From: Gammaproteobacteria bacterium | GTDB taxonomy: Bacteria; Pseudomonadota; Gammaproteobacteria; JAHELT01 | DNA: 35,884 bases | Reading direction: 5' to 3' | Assembly: GCA_029861595.1 (NCBI GenBank) | Contig: JAOTYY010000009.1 | Location: 1 to 35,884, forward strand | Shown: positions 15,786 to 24,776 of the stretch, in pieces | How the letters are laid out: the number at the start of each line of letters is the position of its first letter | Numbering within the stretch: position 1 is the stretch's first letter | The notes under the pieces: model-generated | The model's database searches: none | What the model was told of the DNA's origin: nothing | Seen by the model: the letters and a program-made list of their open reading frames with translations, nothing else | Made by a program: the position numbers and the translations under genes

Positions 15786-17116
15786 CTTTACCCAGGGTAC
15801 TGGTCGTCGACGACGATGCGGCGTTGCGCGAAGCTTTGTGCGAAACACTCGACGGCGCGGGCTATCGCGTCAGCGGACACCTCGACGGCAGCGATGCCCT
15901 GAGCGAGTTGGGACGCTGCGAAGACGTCGACCTGATTCTTACCGATGTGCAAATGCAGCCTATGGACGGGCTGTCCCTTTTGGGCCGGGTGCACAAGCAG
16001 TTCCCTGGCGTGGCGGTGCTGTTGATGACCGCCTACGCGTCCGTGGAACACGCCGTGGCCGCGGTCAAAGCCGGCGCCGAAGATTATCTGGTCAAACCAT
16101 TCGATCGCGATGAGTTACTTGGCAAAGTAGCAAACCTAATCGACGTATGCAGGGCACCGTTGCAGAGCGGCACGGTAGTCGCAGATGCGCGCCAGCGGGA
16201 ATTGTTCGAACTCGCAACGCGGGTCGCGGCCACTGAAGCAACCGTACTCATCAGCGGCGAAAGCGGTACCGGAAAAGAGGTGCTCGCCCGCTACGTTCAT
16301 GAGCATTCACCGCGTACGGACGGGCCGTTTGTCGCGATCAACTGCGCGGCGATACCTGAAAACATGCTGGAAGCCGTTTTGTTCGGCTACGAACGCGGTG
16401 CGTTTACCGGCGCTGTTCGCGCAACACCGGGTAAATTCGAGCAAGCGCAGCAGGGCACGCTACTGCTGGACGAAATTTCCGAAATGGACCTCGGCCTGCA
16501 GGCCAAATTGCTGCGGGTTTTGCAGGAACGCGAGGTTGAGCGAATCGGTGGTAGTCGCATGATCGAGTTGGATGTACGTGTGCTGGCAACCACCAATCGG
16601 CGGCTGCGCGAAGAAGTCGCTGCCGGCAGATTTCGCGAAGATCTGTTCTACCGTCTCAACGTCTTTCCATTGCACCTGCTGCCACTGCGGGAGCGGCCGG
16701 GAGATCTGCAGCCACTTGCGGAGTCGTTGCTGGCGAGACACTCGCGAGGCGCTGCGAAACTGCGCGATACTGCCCTGGCGAAACTTCGTGCGCATGCCTG
16801 GCCGGGCAACGTGCGCGAACTGGACAACGTTCTGCAGCGCGCGGTCATTCTGGCACCCGATGGCAAGATCGATGCCCAGGCGATCCAGTTCGAGCACGCA
16901 GCAGCTGACGAAACCGAGTCGGCAGAGCTGGACTTGTCCAGCAGTTTGCGCTCGCAGGAGCATCGACGCATTGTCGAAGTGCTTCGCGAAACGGTGGGAA
17001 ATCGCAAGTGCGCTGCGCAAAAACTGGGCATAAGTCCACGCACCCTGCGTTACAAGCTTGCACAAATGCGTGACGCCGGTCTGGCCATTCCCCGACGTGA
17101 TGGGTCGTTGTCATGA
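15782..17116 (+). CDS. fleR: FleR/FlrC-type sigma-54 response regulator
   Basis: FleR is the partner of FleS and activates hook, rod and basal-body genes through sigma-54. The 444-residue protein has a full receiver domain with acidic Asp10/Asp11, acceptor Asp55 (LILTDVQ), Thr83 and Lys105 (LVKPFD). The AAA+ domain follows, with Walker A GESGTGKE and GAFTGA at 206-211. A Fis-type helix-turn-helix ends it (NRKCAAQKLGISPRTLRYKL). Unlike FleQ, the receiver here looks fully functional. fliE starts inside its stop codon (ATGA). Confidence 0.95.
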   Translation: MTLPRVLVVDDDAALREALCETLDGAGYRVSGHLDGSDALSELGRCEDVDLILTDVQMQPMDGLSLLGRVHKQFPGVAVLLMTAYASVEHAVAAVKAGAEDYLVKPFDRDELLGKVANLIDVCRAPLQSGTVVADARQRELFELATRVAATEATVLISGESGTGKEVLARYVHEHSPRTDGPFVAINCAAIPENMLEAVLFGYERGAFTGAVRATPGKFEQAQQGTLLLDEISEMDLGLQAKLLRVLQEREVERIGGSRMIELDVRVLATTNRRLREEVAAGRFREDLFYRLNVFPLHLLPLRERPGDLQPLAESLLARHSRGAAKLRDTALAKLRAHAWPGNVRELDNVLQRAVILAPDGKIDAQAIQFEHAAADETESAELDLSSSLRSQEHRRIVEVLRETVGNRKCAAQKLGISPRTLRYKLAQMRDAGLAIPRRDGSLS

Positions 17117-17442
17117 CCGCCGTCGATCCACAAGCGGCCGCCACCAGTCTTATTGCGCAACTGGATTCCATGCGTGACAACGCAGCCGGTTTGCAGGCTG
17201 ACCGCAAAGCTGGCTCGGGTGGCGATTTCAGCGCGGTGTTCCGGCAATACATCGACCAGGTGAACAGTGTGCAGCAGCAGGCAACGGCGCTGGCCGCCGA
17301 CTTCGAGTCCGGCGCGCGTGACGTGCAGTTGCTGGACGTGATGGTGTCGCTGCAGAAATCCCGCATCGCCTTTGAGGCGTTGACGCAGGTGCGCAACCGT
17401 TTTCTGAGTGCATATCAGGAAATCATGAACATGCAGGTTTGA
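17113..17442 (+). CDS. fliE: Hook-basal body adaptor FliE
   Basis: FliE is the first rod component and links the MS ring and export gate to the rod. The 109-residue product has the typical length. Its C-terminal block (DVQLLDVMVSLQKSRIAFEALTQVRNR) and end (YQEIMNMQV) are the family signature. It starts in an ATGA overlap with fleR, suggesting co-transcription with fleSR. A sigma-54-like element inside fleR (16861-16876, TGGCAAG and ATGC, correct 10-base spacing) may give additional expression, but such matches occur by chance in GC-rich coding DNA. Confidence 0.95.
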   Translation: MTAVDPQAAATSLIAQLDSMRDNAAGLQADRKAGSGGDFSAVFRQYIDQVNSVQQQATALAADFESGARDVQLLDVMVSLQKSRIAFEALTQVRNRFLSAYQEIMNMQV

Positions 17443-17480
17443 AGGTTCTCGGTTGATGAAAACAACTCTGGAGGTGGCAG

Positions 17481-19148
17481 GTGGCACAAGCCGCTGAGGT
17501 ATCGGACGATCCAAAACAGCCCGACTCGCTGTTGGAGTTTCCCTGGGTGCGGCAATTGCTGGGGCTGGCGGGTCTGGCTCTGGCGGTGGCCGCCGGAGTG
17601 GTGGTCGCGCTCTGGTCGCAGCAACCGAACTATGCATTGTTGTTCAACGATCTCGCAGACCGCGACGTGCTGGCGGTCACCGAAGCCCTGACCTCTGAGC
17701 AAGTCGATTTCCGGATCGACGAGCGCTCCGGTGCGGTGATGGTGCCGCAAAGCAAGTTGCACGAGTTACGCATGCGACTGGCCGCGCTTGGGTTGCCGCG
17801 GGGATCTTCGATCGGCATGGAAATACTGGACAAGGAATCCAGCCTTGGCACCAGTAGATTCATCGAGAGCGCCCGTTATAAACACGCGCAGGAAGGTGAA
17901 CTAGGCCGCTCGATAGCGGCGCTGCGTAATGTCGATTCGGCGCGCGTGCACCTGGCATTGCCAAAACAGTCCATATTCGTTCGCGAACGCACTGCGCCTA
18001 CCGCGTCGGTGCTGGTGAGATTGTTTCCCGGCAGGATTCTGGAAGCCGGCCAGGTCAATGCGATCGTGCATATGGTAGCGTCGAGTATTCCGCAGCTGGA
18101 ACCGGGTAATGTTACCGTGGTCGACCACTTGGGCCGGTTGTTGTCCGACGGCGGCAACAACGAACCTTTGGCTTTGTCTTCGCGTGAGTTCGACTACCGG
18201 CGCCGCATCGAAAGCGACTACAGCGATCGTATCACGCGCCTGCTGGAACCGTTGGTGGGTATTGGGAAAGTCCGCGCTCAGGTCACCGCTGCGCTGGATT
18301 TCACACGCAGTGAAACGACTCAAGAATCGTACGATCCGGCGCGGCGTGCAATCCGCAGCGAACAGATCAACGAACAGAAGAATCGCGGCGCGGAAATCGC
18401 GCAGGGCATACCCGGCGCATTGAGCAATCAACCGCCTGCGGCCGGTGTCACCAATCAAATCGACGACGCGCGAGCTGGGGAGCAAGTTGAGCCACCCGAA
18501 CCGCCAACGTCTGAAACGCGTGCGGAAACCCGTAACTTCGAACTTGATCGCGAGATCAGCCATACGCGGCGGCCGTTGGGGACGATTCAGCGCTTGTCGG
18601 TAGCCGTCATCATTGATGAACCGGCCGCTACCGGTAGCGGCGGAGACACGCCGACACGATCGCACAGCGAAGAGGAACTTGCACGGTTCACGGCGTTGGT
18701 CAAAGAGACAATAGGATTCGACGAACAGCGAGGCGACACGGTCAATCTGTTGAGTTCATCGTTCCTGCGCCCGGAGGTCGCCGATGTGCCCGAGGTTCCC
18801 GTGTGGGAGCAGCCCTGGGTATGGGATCTCGGCAAGCAGGTGCTTGGTGGTGTGTTCGTGTTGCTGGTTCTGTTGTTGATCGTGCGCCCGGCTGTGCGCA
18901 CGTTGACCGCTGCGCCGCGGCTGGCGCCTCCACAGAATAGTGCGGCGTACGGCAACGCCGGGCAGGAAGCGTTGGCGCCCGGCGCCGGGTTGCGTGAAGA
19001 TCAATTGCAGCTGAGCGGCGGATCCGGGAGCCAGCCCGGTCTGACCAACGCGTATGACGAGAAGATGGCGCTGGCACGCACTCTGGTGAAGGAAGATCCC
19101 GCAAGAGTGGCGAACCTGATGAAGACCTGGGTAAGCGAAGATGCCTGA
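17481..19148 (+). CDS. fliF: MS-ring protein FliF
   Basis: FliF forms the MS ring in the inner membrane, the base of the motor. The 555-residue product starts at GTG 17481 with a strong GGAGG ribosome site. Transmembrane segment 1 is at about residues 25-45, and segment 2 at about 454-473 (VLGGVFVLLVLLLIV). The periplasmic region has the ring-building motifs NYALLFNDLADRD and RVHLALPKQSIFVRE. The last 30 cytoplasmic residues (LVKEDPARVANLMKTWV) form the FliG-binding tail. The length matches the family. Confidence 0.96.
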   Translation: MAQAAEVSDDPKQPDSLLEFPWVRQLLGLAGLALAVAAGVVVALWSQQPNYALLFNDLADRDVLAVTEALTSEQVDFRIDERSGAVMVPQSKLHELRMRLAALGLPRGSSIGMEILDKESSLGTSRFIESARYKHAQEGELGRSIAALRNVDSARVHLALPKQSIFVRERTAPTASVLVRLFPGRILEAGQVNAIVHMVASSIPQLEPGNVTVVDHLGRLLSDGGNNEPLALSSREFDYRRRIESDYSDRITRLLEPLVGIGKVRAQVTAALDFTRSETTQESYDPARRAIRSEQINEQKNRGAEIAQGIPGALSNQPPAAGVTNQIDDARAGEQVEPPEPPTSETRAETRNFELDREISHTRRPLGTIQRLSVAVIIDEPAATGSGGDTPTRSHSEEELARFTALVKETIGFDEQRGDTVNLLSSSFLRPEVADVPEVPVWEQPWVWDLGKQVLGGVFVLLVLLLIVRPAVRTLTAAPRLAPPQNSAAYGNAGQEALAPGAGLREDQLQLSGGSGSQPGLTNAYDEKMALARTLVKEDPARVANLMKTWVSEDA

Positions 19149-20154
19149 GGCGGACAAGGCGGACGTGAGGGGAATCGATAAAGCCGCGATCCTGCTGATG
19201 TCGCTGGGCGAGGAGGAAGCCTCGGAGATACTGCGCCACATGGGGCCGAAGGAAGTGCAGTCAGTGGGTACTGCGATGTCCGGTGTGGCAAACGTTGGTC
19301 GCGATAAAGTGGAATCGGTGCTGGACGCCTTTCTGAACTTGCTGACCAATCAAACTTCCCTTGGCATCGGCTCCAACGACTATATCCGCTCGGTTCTGGT
19401 GAAAGCGCTGGGTGAGGAAAAAGCGTCCGGGGTGATCGATCGCATTCTGCTGGGTGGCAACAGCCAGGGATTGGAATCGTTGAAGTGGATGGATCCCAAG
19501 GCAGTGGCTGAAATAATTCGCTTGGAACATCCGCAGATCGTCGCGATCGTGCTGTCCTACCTGGAACCTGATCAGGCGGCGCTGGTGCTCGCGGCTTTGC
19601 CGGCACGCACGCGCTCGGATATTGTCATGCGCATCGCAACCATGGAAGGCATTCAACCCAGCGCGATCCGCGAGCTGGACCAGATCATGGAGAACCATTT
19701 CAGTAGTGACTCGAATATCAAATCGGCGTCCGTGGGCGGCACCAAAACCGCGGCCGAGATTCTGAATTTCATCGACTCCTCGCTGGAGTCCGAAATCATG
19801 GACAGCGTGCGCGAGTCCGACAACGATCTGGGTGACGAAATCTCTGAACTGATGTTTGTATTCGACGATCTGATCGACGTCGACGATCGCGGCATCCAGA
19901 CGTTACTGCGCGACATTTCTACCGATACGCTGGTGCTGGCATTGAAAGGCGCCGATGGAAAACTCAAGCAGAAAATCCTGAAGAACATGTCACAACGCGC
20001 CGCACAGATGCTCAGCGAGGATATGGACGCGAAGGGCCCGGTAAAGGTCAGCGATGTAGAGGCCGCGCAAAAGGAAATCCTCGCGGTGGCGCGGCAGAAA
20101 GAAGCCGACAGCGAAATCTCGCTTGGCGGCGGAAGCGGCGAGGCAATGATTTAG
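19141..20154 (+). CDS. fliG: Motor switch protein FliG
   Basis: FliG is the C-ring rotor protein that interacts with the stator and sets torque direction. The 337 residues match the family. N-terminal part: GIDKAAILLMSLGEEEASEIL, which binds FliF. Middle part: EHPQIVAIVLSYLEPDQAA, the EHPQ motif that contacts FliM. C-terminal part: LMFVFDDLIDVDDRGIQTLL, the torque helix with alternating charges. The start overlaps the fliF stop by 8 bp. The 145-bp gap after it, unusual in this tightly packed cluster, holds a repeat element. Confidence 0.97.
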   Translation: MPEADKADVRGIDKAAILLMSLGEEEASEILRHMGPKEVQSVGTAMSGVANVGRDKVESVLDAFLNLLTNQTSLGIGSNDYIRSVLVKALGEEKASGVIDRILLGGNSQGLESLKWMDPKAVAEIIRLEHPQIVAIVLSYLEPDQAALVLAALPARTRSDIVMRIATMEGIQPSAIRELDQIMENHFSSDSNIKSASVGGTKTAAEILNFIDSSLESEIMDSVRESDNDLGDEISELMFVFDDLIDVDDRGIQTLLRDISTDTLVLALKGADGKLKQKILKNMSQRAAQMLSEDMDAKGPVKVSDVEAAQKEILAVARQKEADSEISLGGGSGEAMI

Positions 20155-20199
20155 TGCCTATGTTGTACGAGCCGCCCGCAGAAACGTCGTTGCAGATTG

Positions 20200-20271
20200 A
20201 GGGGACATTCTTCTTTTTCGGCGGTGAACGACTTTGTGTGCCACCAACACGAAGAAATAAGAATGTCCCCT
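20200..20271. repeat. REP-like inverted-repeat element between fliG and fliH
   Basis: Exact 13-bp inverted arms AGGGGACATTCTT (20200-20212) and AAGAATGTCCCCT (20259-20271) bound a 72-bp element. The arms continue imperfectly inward (CTTTTTCG against CGAAGAAAT). The right arm is followed by TTT, so as RNA it could form a long hairpin. From memory, palindromes with GGGGACATTC arms are linked to REP-associated tyrosine transposases in gammaproteobacteria. It is probably a non-autonomous REP/MITE-like insertion, but no transposase lies in this window. Confidence 0.65.
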
Positions 20272-20299
20272 TTTATGGCCCCGACAAGGGGTCGGTGAC

Positions 20300-20935
20300 G
20301 TGACCAGGGATGTGAAAACCGACGGCGCCGAGGCGGTGCCCTGGAAGATTCCCAGCATGGCGGCCGACGGTTTCGGCTCCGATACCGTGTTTACCGGCGG
20401 TCCCGTTGCGCCACCGACCGCGGCCGACGTGGAGCGCTGGGAGAAGGCCGGACGCGAAGAGGGCTACGCGGTTGGCTACGCCGAGGGTCAGGCGCAGGCG
20501 CGCAGTGAAAATGCCGACCTTCAGGCACGCTTGCGTGCGATCCTCACCAGCCTGGCTGATGTGTTCGCGGAATTCGACGAACATGCCGAACGCGAGCTGG
20601 TCCATCTGAGTGTGGTGTTCGCGCAGCAACTGGTGCGGCGCGAACTGCATCTCGATCCGGGTGAACTGGTGCCAGTGGTGCGCGAATCGATCGGCCTGCT
20701 GCCGTCCGCATCGCGAGATATTCGCGTACACGTACATCCCGACGATGCACCTTTTGTCCAGGAAGCACTGCGCGGCGGCGAATTCGAGGGCGGCATCAAG
20801 TTCATCGAGGATCCACTGATTTCACGCGGCGGATGCAAGGTCGATACCGACACCTCTCGTGTTGACGCCACCCTGGAAACGCGTCTCGCAGCGCTGACTG
20901 CAAAAGTGCTGGTTGGTGAACGCGATGGAGACTGA
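20300..20935 (+). CDS. fliH: Flagellar assembly protein FliH
   Basis: FliH binds the FliI ATPase and anchors it to the C ring and export gate. The 211-residue product begins at GTG 20300. It has the FliH layout: polar N-terminus with WKIPS, a Gly-patterned helix ([17 protein letters not shown], the GxxxG-like region), then a domain with [16 protein letters not shown] and the conserved [16 protein letters not shown]. It lies between fliG and fliI as usual. The start codon is preceded by AAGGGGT and a small hairpin (CCGAC/GTCGG), so initiation may be modest. Confidence 0.92.
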   Translation: MTRDVKTDGAEAVPWKIPSMAADGFGSDTVFTGGPVAPPTAADVERWEKAGREEGYAVGYAEGQAQARSENADLQARLRAILTSLADVFAEFDEHAERELVHLSVVFAQQLVRRELHLDPGELVPVVRESIGLLPSASRDIRVHVHPDDAPFVQEALRGGEFEGGIKFIEDPLISRGGCKVDTDTSRVDATLETRLAALTAKVLVGERDGD

Positions 20936-22316
20936 AGCGGTTTCCAGCGCCCCGGGCAGAGACTGGGCCGGGCGGCTGCGGGCAAGATCCTCCAATCCTC
21001 CGATACTGCCACGACCTGCGGTCGAGGGGAAACTGACCCGCATCGTCGGTTTGACCCTGGAAGCAGTCGGTTGCTCGGCCGCCATCGGCACTCGTTGCGC
21101 GGTGATGAACCCGGACGGCTCGGCGATCGAAGCGGAAGTCGTGGGGTTCGCCGGCGAACGTTTGTATCTGATGCCCACAGAAAGCATTCAAGGGCTTGTT
21201 CCCGGTGCGCGTGTGCTGCCTAAATCGCGGGTCTATCGCGTACCCGTGGATGATTCCCTGCTCGGCCGAATACTCGACGGGCGCGGTGAGCCGCTGGATG
21301 GGCGCGGCGAATTGCTGCCCCGGTCTACCTACCCGTTACAAGCCGAACCGCTGAATCCTCTGAAACGTTCACCGATTCGCGAAACGTTGGATGTCGGCAT
21401 CCGTTCTATCAACGCCCTGTTGTCCGTGGGACGTGGTCAGCGCCTCGGACTGTTCGCCGGCAGCGGTGTTGGCAAAAGCGTTCTGCTCGGCATGATGACG
21501 CGCTATACGCAAGCCGATGTGGTCGTGGTGGGACTCATCGGTGAGCGCGGTCGCGAAGTAAAGGAATTCGTCGAAGACATCCTGGGCGACAGCGGTATGC
21601 AGCGGGCGGTAGTCGTTGCGGCACCCGCCGACACATCGCCGTTGATGCGTTTGCACGGGGCCATGCTGGCGCACAGCATCGCCGAGTATTTTCGCGACAA
21701 CGGGCGCAAAGTTCTGCTGTTGATGGATTCATTGACACGTTTTGCGCAGGCACAGCGGGAAATCGGTTTGGCGATCGGCGAAGTGCCGGCGACCAAGGGC
21801 TATCCGCCCTCGGTGTTCGCGCGTCTGCCCCAGTTGGTGGAGCGCGCCGGTAACGGTGAGCACAACGCCGGTTCGATCACCGCTTTCTATACCGTTCTGG
21901 TGGAAGGTGACGACCATGCCGATCCGATTGCCGATGCGGCGCGCGCAATCCTCGATGGACACATTGTGCTATCCCGTGAGATCGCGGAGTCCGGCCAGTA
22001 TCCTGCGATCGACGTGCAGGCTTCGGTGAGTCGTGCGATGCCGGCCATCGCCGACGCGCAGCAGCTGGCGTGGGTCGGCGAGTTCCGGCGGCTGCAGGCG
22101 CTTTATCAAAGCAATCGTGATTTGATCAGTGTCGGCGCTTACCAGGCAGGCGCAAATCCGCAGCTGGATGCGGCGGTGCAGCACTATCCGGCGCTGCAGG
22201 CGTTTCTCGCGCAGGACATGCACGATCCGCAAGACCTTCCAGGCAGTCTGCAGCAACTTGCACAGCTGGTCGGCAGCTTTCATCTACCCGACAACGCCGG
22301 ACAATCGGACGAGTGA
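20925..22316 (+). CDS. fliI: Flagellum-specific ATPase FliI
   Basis: FliI is the hexameric ATPase of the flagellar export apparatus, related to the F1 beta subunit. Using ATG 20925 (TTG 20913 and GTG 20916 are alternatives), the product has 463 residues. Walker A AGSGVGKS is at about 178-185, followed by the export-ATPase signatures [16 protein letters not shown] and [17 protein letters not shown], then [22 protein letters not shown]. The ATG overlaps the end of fliH by 11 bp. Length and motifs are normal. Confidence 0.96.
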   Translation: METEAVSSAPGRDWAGRLRARSSNPPILPRPAVEGKLTRIVGLTLEAVGCSAAIGTRCAVMNPDGSAIEAEVVGFAGERLYLMPTESIQGLVPGARVLPKSRVYRVPVDDSLLGRILDGRGEPLDGRGELLPRSTYPLQAEPLNPLKRSPIRETLDVGIRSINALLSVGRGQRLGLFAGSGVGKSVLLGMMTRYTQADVVVVGLIGERGREVKEFVEDILGDSGMQRAVVVAAPADTSPLMRLHGAMLAHSIAEYFRDNGRKVLLLMDSLTRFAQAQREIGLAIGEVPATKGYPPSVFARLPQLVERAGNGEHNAGSITAFYTVLVEGDDHADPIADAARAILDGHIVLSREIAESGQYPAIDVQASVSRAMPAIADAQQLAWVGEFRRLQALYQSNRDLISVGAYQAGANPQLDAAVQHYPALQAFLAQDMHDPQDLPGSLQQLAQLVGSFHLPDNAGQSDE

Positions 22317-22329
22317 GCAGTGACACGCA

Positions 22330-22767
22330 GTGAATCGGTCCACACGCTTCAAGCCGGTGCAACGACATGCCGACTACCTGCTGCGCGACGCGGGCATGGC
22401 ACTTTCGCATGCGCACGAGGAGTTGCGGCGGCAAGAGGAGAGTCTCCGCCAGCTCATCACTTACCGTGACGAGTACGGCCGCGACTTCAGGCTGCATGGC
22501 GAATCCGCCCGGGACGGGGCGTGGTTGCGGAACTATCAGATATTTCTCGCGCAACTCAACCGCGGCGTGGAACAGCAAAAGACGGTCGTCAACGAGTGTC
22601 GTCGCCGCGCAGCCGAGGCGCGCTCAAAGTGGGAGACAGCCAGCCAGAAAGCGCGGGCGCTCGATAATGCGGTCGAGCGCATCCGCCGTGACGAGCAACG
22701 CGGTGAACAAAGACGTGAACAGCGCCTGCTCGACGACCGTGTGCCGGGCGACGATTCGCTGGATTGA
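22330..22767 (+). CDS. fliJ: Flagellar export chaperone-stalk protein FliJ
   Basis: FliJ is a coiled-coil protein inserted in the FliI hexamer, comparable to the gamma subunit stalk of F1. The 145-residue product is highly charged and helical throughout. It contains the FliJ pattern RRQEESLRQLITYRDEYGRDF and LRNYQIFLAQLNRGVEQQ. It starts at GTG 22330, 13 bp after fliI. The end is rich in Arg/Gln/Glu (RRDEQRGEQRREQR). No abnormality is seen. Confidence 0.92.
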   Translation: MNRSTRFKPVQRHADYLLRDAGMALSHAHEELRRQEESLRQLITYRDEYGRDFRLHGESARDGAWLRNYQIFLAQLNRGVEQQKTVVNECRRRAAEARSKWETASQKARALDNAVERIRRDEQRGEQRREQRLLDDRVPGDDSLD

Positions 22768-22785
22768 GCGGCCGTTCCGCCCGTC

Positions 22786-22802
22786 TGGCCCGGCCGTTGC
22801 AA
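22786..22802 (+). promoter_or_regulatory. Predicted sigma-54 promoter for fliK
   Basis: TGGCCCGGCCGTTGCAA has GG and GC exactly 10 bases apart and matches TGGCACG-N4-TTGCW with one difference in the -24 element. It lies in the 67-bp gap after fliJ, about 35 bp before the fliK start. In P. aeruginosa fliK is a sigma-54 and FleR-dependent gene, which agrees. Confidence 0.6.
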
Positions 22803-22834
22803 TAGCCACTGCGGGTTAAACGATCAATCGCACT

Positions 22835-24001
22835 ATGCTTACCGATCTAGCGTTTCTGCAATTACCGCCGCAAATCACCGGTGAGTCCGATGGGTTGTCG
22901 CAACTCGCACTGCAACCGGTTGAAAATAGTGAGTTTTCCACTTTTTTGCCGATCGTAGAGCAAACCCTGCTGCCGGTGCCGGGGAGTGTTTCAGGGCAGT
23001 TGTCGGCGGTACCGTGGAGCGATCCGACATCGCTCGAAGTCCTTAGCGGCGGCCAGTTATTGCCGCCGAGCGGAGAGCCGTTGCCGCCGCCGGCAATCGG
23101 GCAACCGTTGGCGGTAGAAATCCGGGCGGCAGATATTGCGACTCTGCAACAGGTAACCGAACCGGGGGTAACCGTATCGCTCGCAACGGCACAACCGGCA
23201 ATGGCGAAATCCGCAACGGTGCGACCCGAGCCCAAGCAGCTACTGACGACGCCAATGAGCACGGTACCGCTGGATACGGCGCGTGCGGCCGCGGCACCAT
23301 TGAATGCCGCGCATCAGACCCCGGCGCCTCTGACTACGGTGCCATTTGCCACGTCGCAGGATGTGCGAGGTGGCTCCCCGGCGGCCGAATTCGCTCTCGA
23401 GCGCCAACTGCCGCCACAGCTGGCGATCGCGTTGACCCAGGTACGCTCGACGCAGTCCATAACGGCGGCCACGCCCGTAGAGGTGTATCACGACTCGATC
23501 GAGCCAGGCGTGGAGGAAGTGCAACTACGCCCCGTCGCCAACGACAGGTCGATAACCGCTCGCTCATCCTCGGCGCCGACGATAATCCTCAACGCCGAAC
23601 GGCCCGGGTGGCAGCCGACGCTTGGGGAGCGGCTGGTATGGATGGTTTCGCACGGACAGCAACGCGCCGAAATAAAACTCGATCCACCACAACTCGGGCG
23701 CGTCGATGTGCAGATCGTGATGCAGGGCGAGCGGGCACAACTGGTGTTCGCCGCCGAGACATCCGTAAGCCGGGAATTGCTCGAGCAATCACTGCCCCGG
23801 CTGCGCGAGATGATGGCCGATGCCGGCGTCGATCTGGCGAGTGTTGACGTTGCTAATCGTGAGCGGCAATCGGCGCAACGCGACGATGGGTATCGGGAGA
23901 ATGGTACAGAACTGCCCGGGCAGGCTCCGCAGGCGGTCAGCGAAATCGACAGTCTGGATACGGCGTCGGGCAACACTGCGCTGCTGGATTTATTCGTTTA
24001 A
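22835..24001 (+). CDS. fliK: Hook-length control protein FliK
   Basis: FliK is a secreted molecular ruler that measures the hook and switches FlhB from hook to filament export. The 388-residue product has a long Pro/Ala/Thr/Gln-rich N-terminal ruler (about 30-240). The compact C-terminal domain (about 255-345) shows LGERLVWMVSHGQQRAEIKL, then DPPQLGRVDVQI, the conserved hook-length core. A Gln/Asp-rich tail follows. It appears to have its own sigma-54 promoter. The low-complexity ruler varies in all FliK proteins, so only the C-terminus is diagnostic. Confidence 0.93.
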   Translation: MLTDLAFLQLPPQITGESDGLSQLALQPVENSEFSTFLPIVEQTLLPVPGSVSGQLSAVPWSDPTSLEVLSGGQLLPPSGEPLPPPAIGQPLAVEIRAADIATLQQVTEPGVTVSLATAQPAMAKSATVRPEPKQLLTTPMSTVPLDTARAAAAPLNAAHQTPAPLTTVPFATSQDVRGGSPAAEFALERQLPPQLAIALTQVRSTQSITAATPVEVYHDSIEPGVEEVQLRPVANDRSITARSSSAPTIILNAERPGWQPTLGERLVWMVSHGQQRAEIKLDPPQLGRVDVQIVMQGERAQLVFAAETSVSRELLEQSLPRLREMMADAGVDLASVDVANRERQSAQRDDGYRENGTELPGQAPQAVSEIDSLDTASGNTALLDLFV

Positions 24002-24150
24002 CGCGGCTGGTCGACGGCCTTTCGCCTAAACATTTTCTCGCCTGCGTCGGCACGTCTGCCCGCGCTGTTTAGATCACCCCGCCAAGGTTCCGGCAAGGCA
24101 CTTCACGCCAAGCAGTCAAAGACCTGACACGCGGTGTTGCCCATCGCGTA

Positions 24151-24169
24151 ACTCATTGAAAAAATGAGT
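24151..24169. repeat. Short inverted repeat upstream of the fliL promoter
   Basis: ACTCATT (24151-24157) and AATGAGT (24163-24169) flank GAAAA, 10 bp before the sigma-54 element. It may be an activator site or a weak stem. The rest of 24002-24150 shows no gene and no clear terminator for fliK. Confidence 0.45.
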
Positions 24170-24178
24170 AAAACATTG

Positions 24179-24195
24179 AGGCATGCTAATTGCTA
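24179..24195 (+). promoter_or_regulatory. Predicted sigma-54 promoter for the fliL operon
   Basis: AGGCATGCTAATTGCTA has GG (24180-24181) and GC (24192-24193) separated by 10 bases and matches TGGCACG-N4-TTGCW closely, including TTGCT. It lies in the 270-bp fliK-fliL gap and would give a leader of about 65 nt. That leader contains a possible hairpin, CACTGC/GCAGTG (24214-24235, 10-base loop). An AGGGGA ribosome site precedes fliL. Confidence 0.8.
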
Positions 24196-24271
24196 TTTTG
24201 CTTTCGTGAATGCCACTGCTGCGCAGCGCGCAGTGCCGGTTCACGACGATCAATTAGGCTAGGGGACGAGC

Positions 24272-24772
24272 ATGCCAGACAAGCAAGATACTCAAGCGCC
24301 ACCCGCCAGCGGGGGCTCGAAAAAAAACATCGTCATAACGGCTATCGGTGCGATCGTGCTGATTGCGGCAAGTGCCGGCGCCACATTTTTTCTGGTCGCC
24401 GGAAAAGACACCGAGGTGGCACAGTCGCAAACGCCCGCGGCGGAACCCGCTGAGCCACGCGGCGATCCTCGTTACCTCAATCTGGATCCGCCGTTCACGG
24501 TCAATCTGGAAGGCAGTTCCAGTCTATTGAGCATCTCCATTTCCATTCTGGTGTACGGGTATGACGTTGAGAAAGTGGTGGCCGAACATATGCCGCAGAT
24601 TCGCAGCAGTCTGGTGCTGCTGTTCAGCAATCAGGATGCGGCGTCAGTCAAGGATCGCAGCGGCAAGGACAAGTTACGCGCAAGCACGCTGGAAACGATT
24701 CGCGGAATCGTTTCGCAGTATACGGATAACGACGACATGGAAGTGTTCTTCACCGGGTTTGTGATGCAGTAG
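24272..24772 (+). CDS. fliL: Flagellar basal body-associated protein FliL
   Basis: FliL is an inner-membrane protein near the stator that supports motor torque. The 166-residue product has a cytoplasmic N-terminus, one transmembrane segment at about 20-43, a Pro/Glu linker, and the periplasmic FliL domain (YLNLDPPFTVNLEGSSSLLSISISILV, then HMPQIRSSLVLLFSNQ). The end, VEVFFTGFVMQ-like (MEVFFTGFVMQ), is the usual C-terminus. It is first in a long operon fliLMNOPQR-flhBA. Confidence 0.95.
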   Translation: MPDKQDTQAPPASGGSKKNIVITAIGAIVLIAASAGATFFLVAGKDTEVAQSQTPAAEPAEPRGDPRYLNLDPPFTVNLEGSSSLLSISISILVYGYDVEKVVAEHMPQIRSSLVLLFSNQDAASVKDRSGKDKLRASTLETIRGIVSQYTDNDDMEVFFTGFVMQ

Positions 24773-24776
24773 TCGC

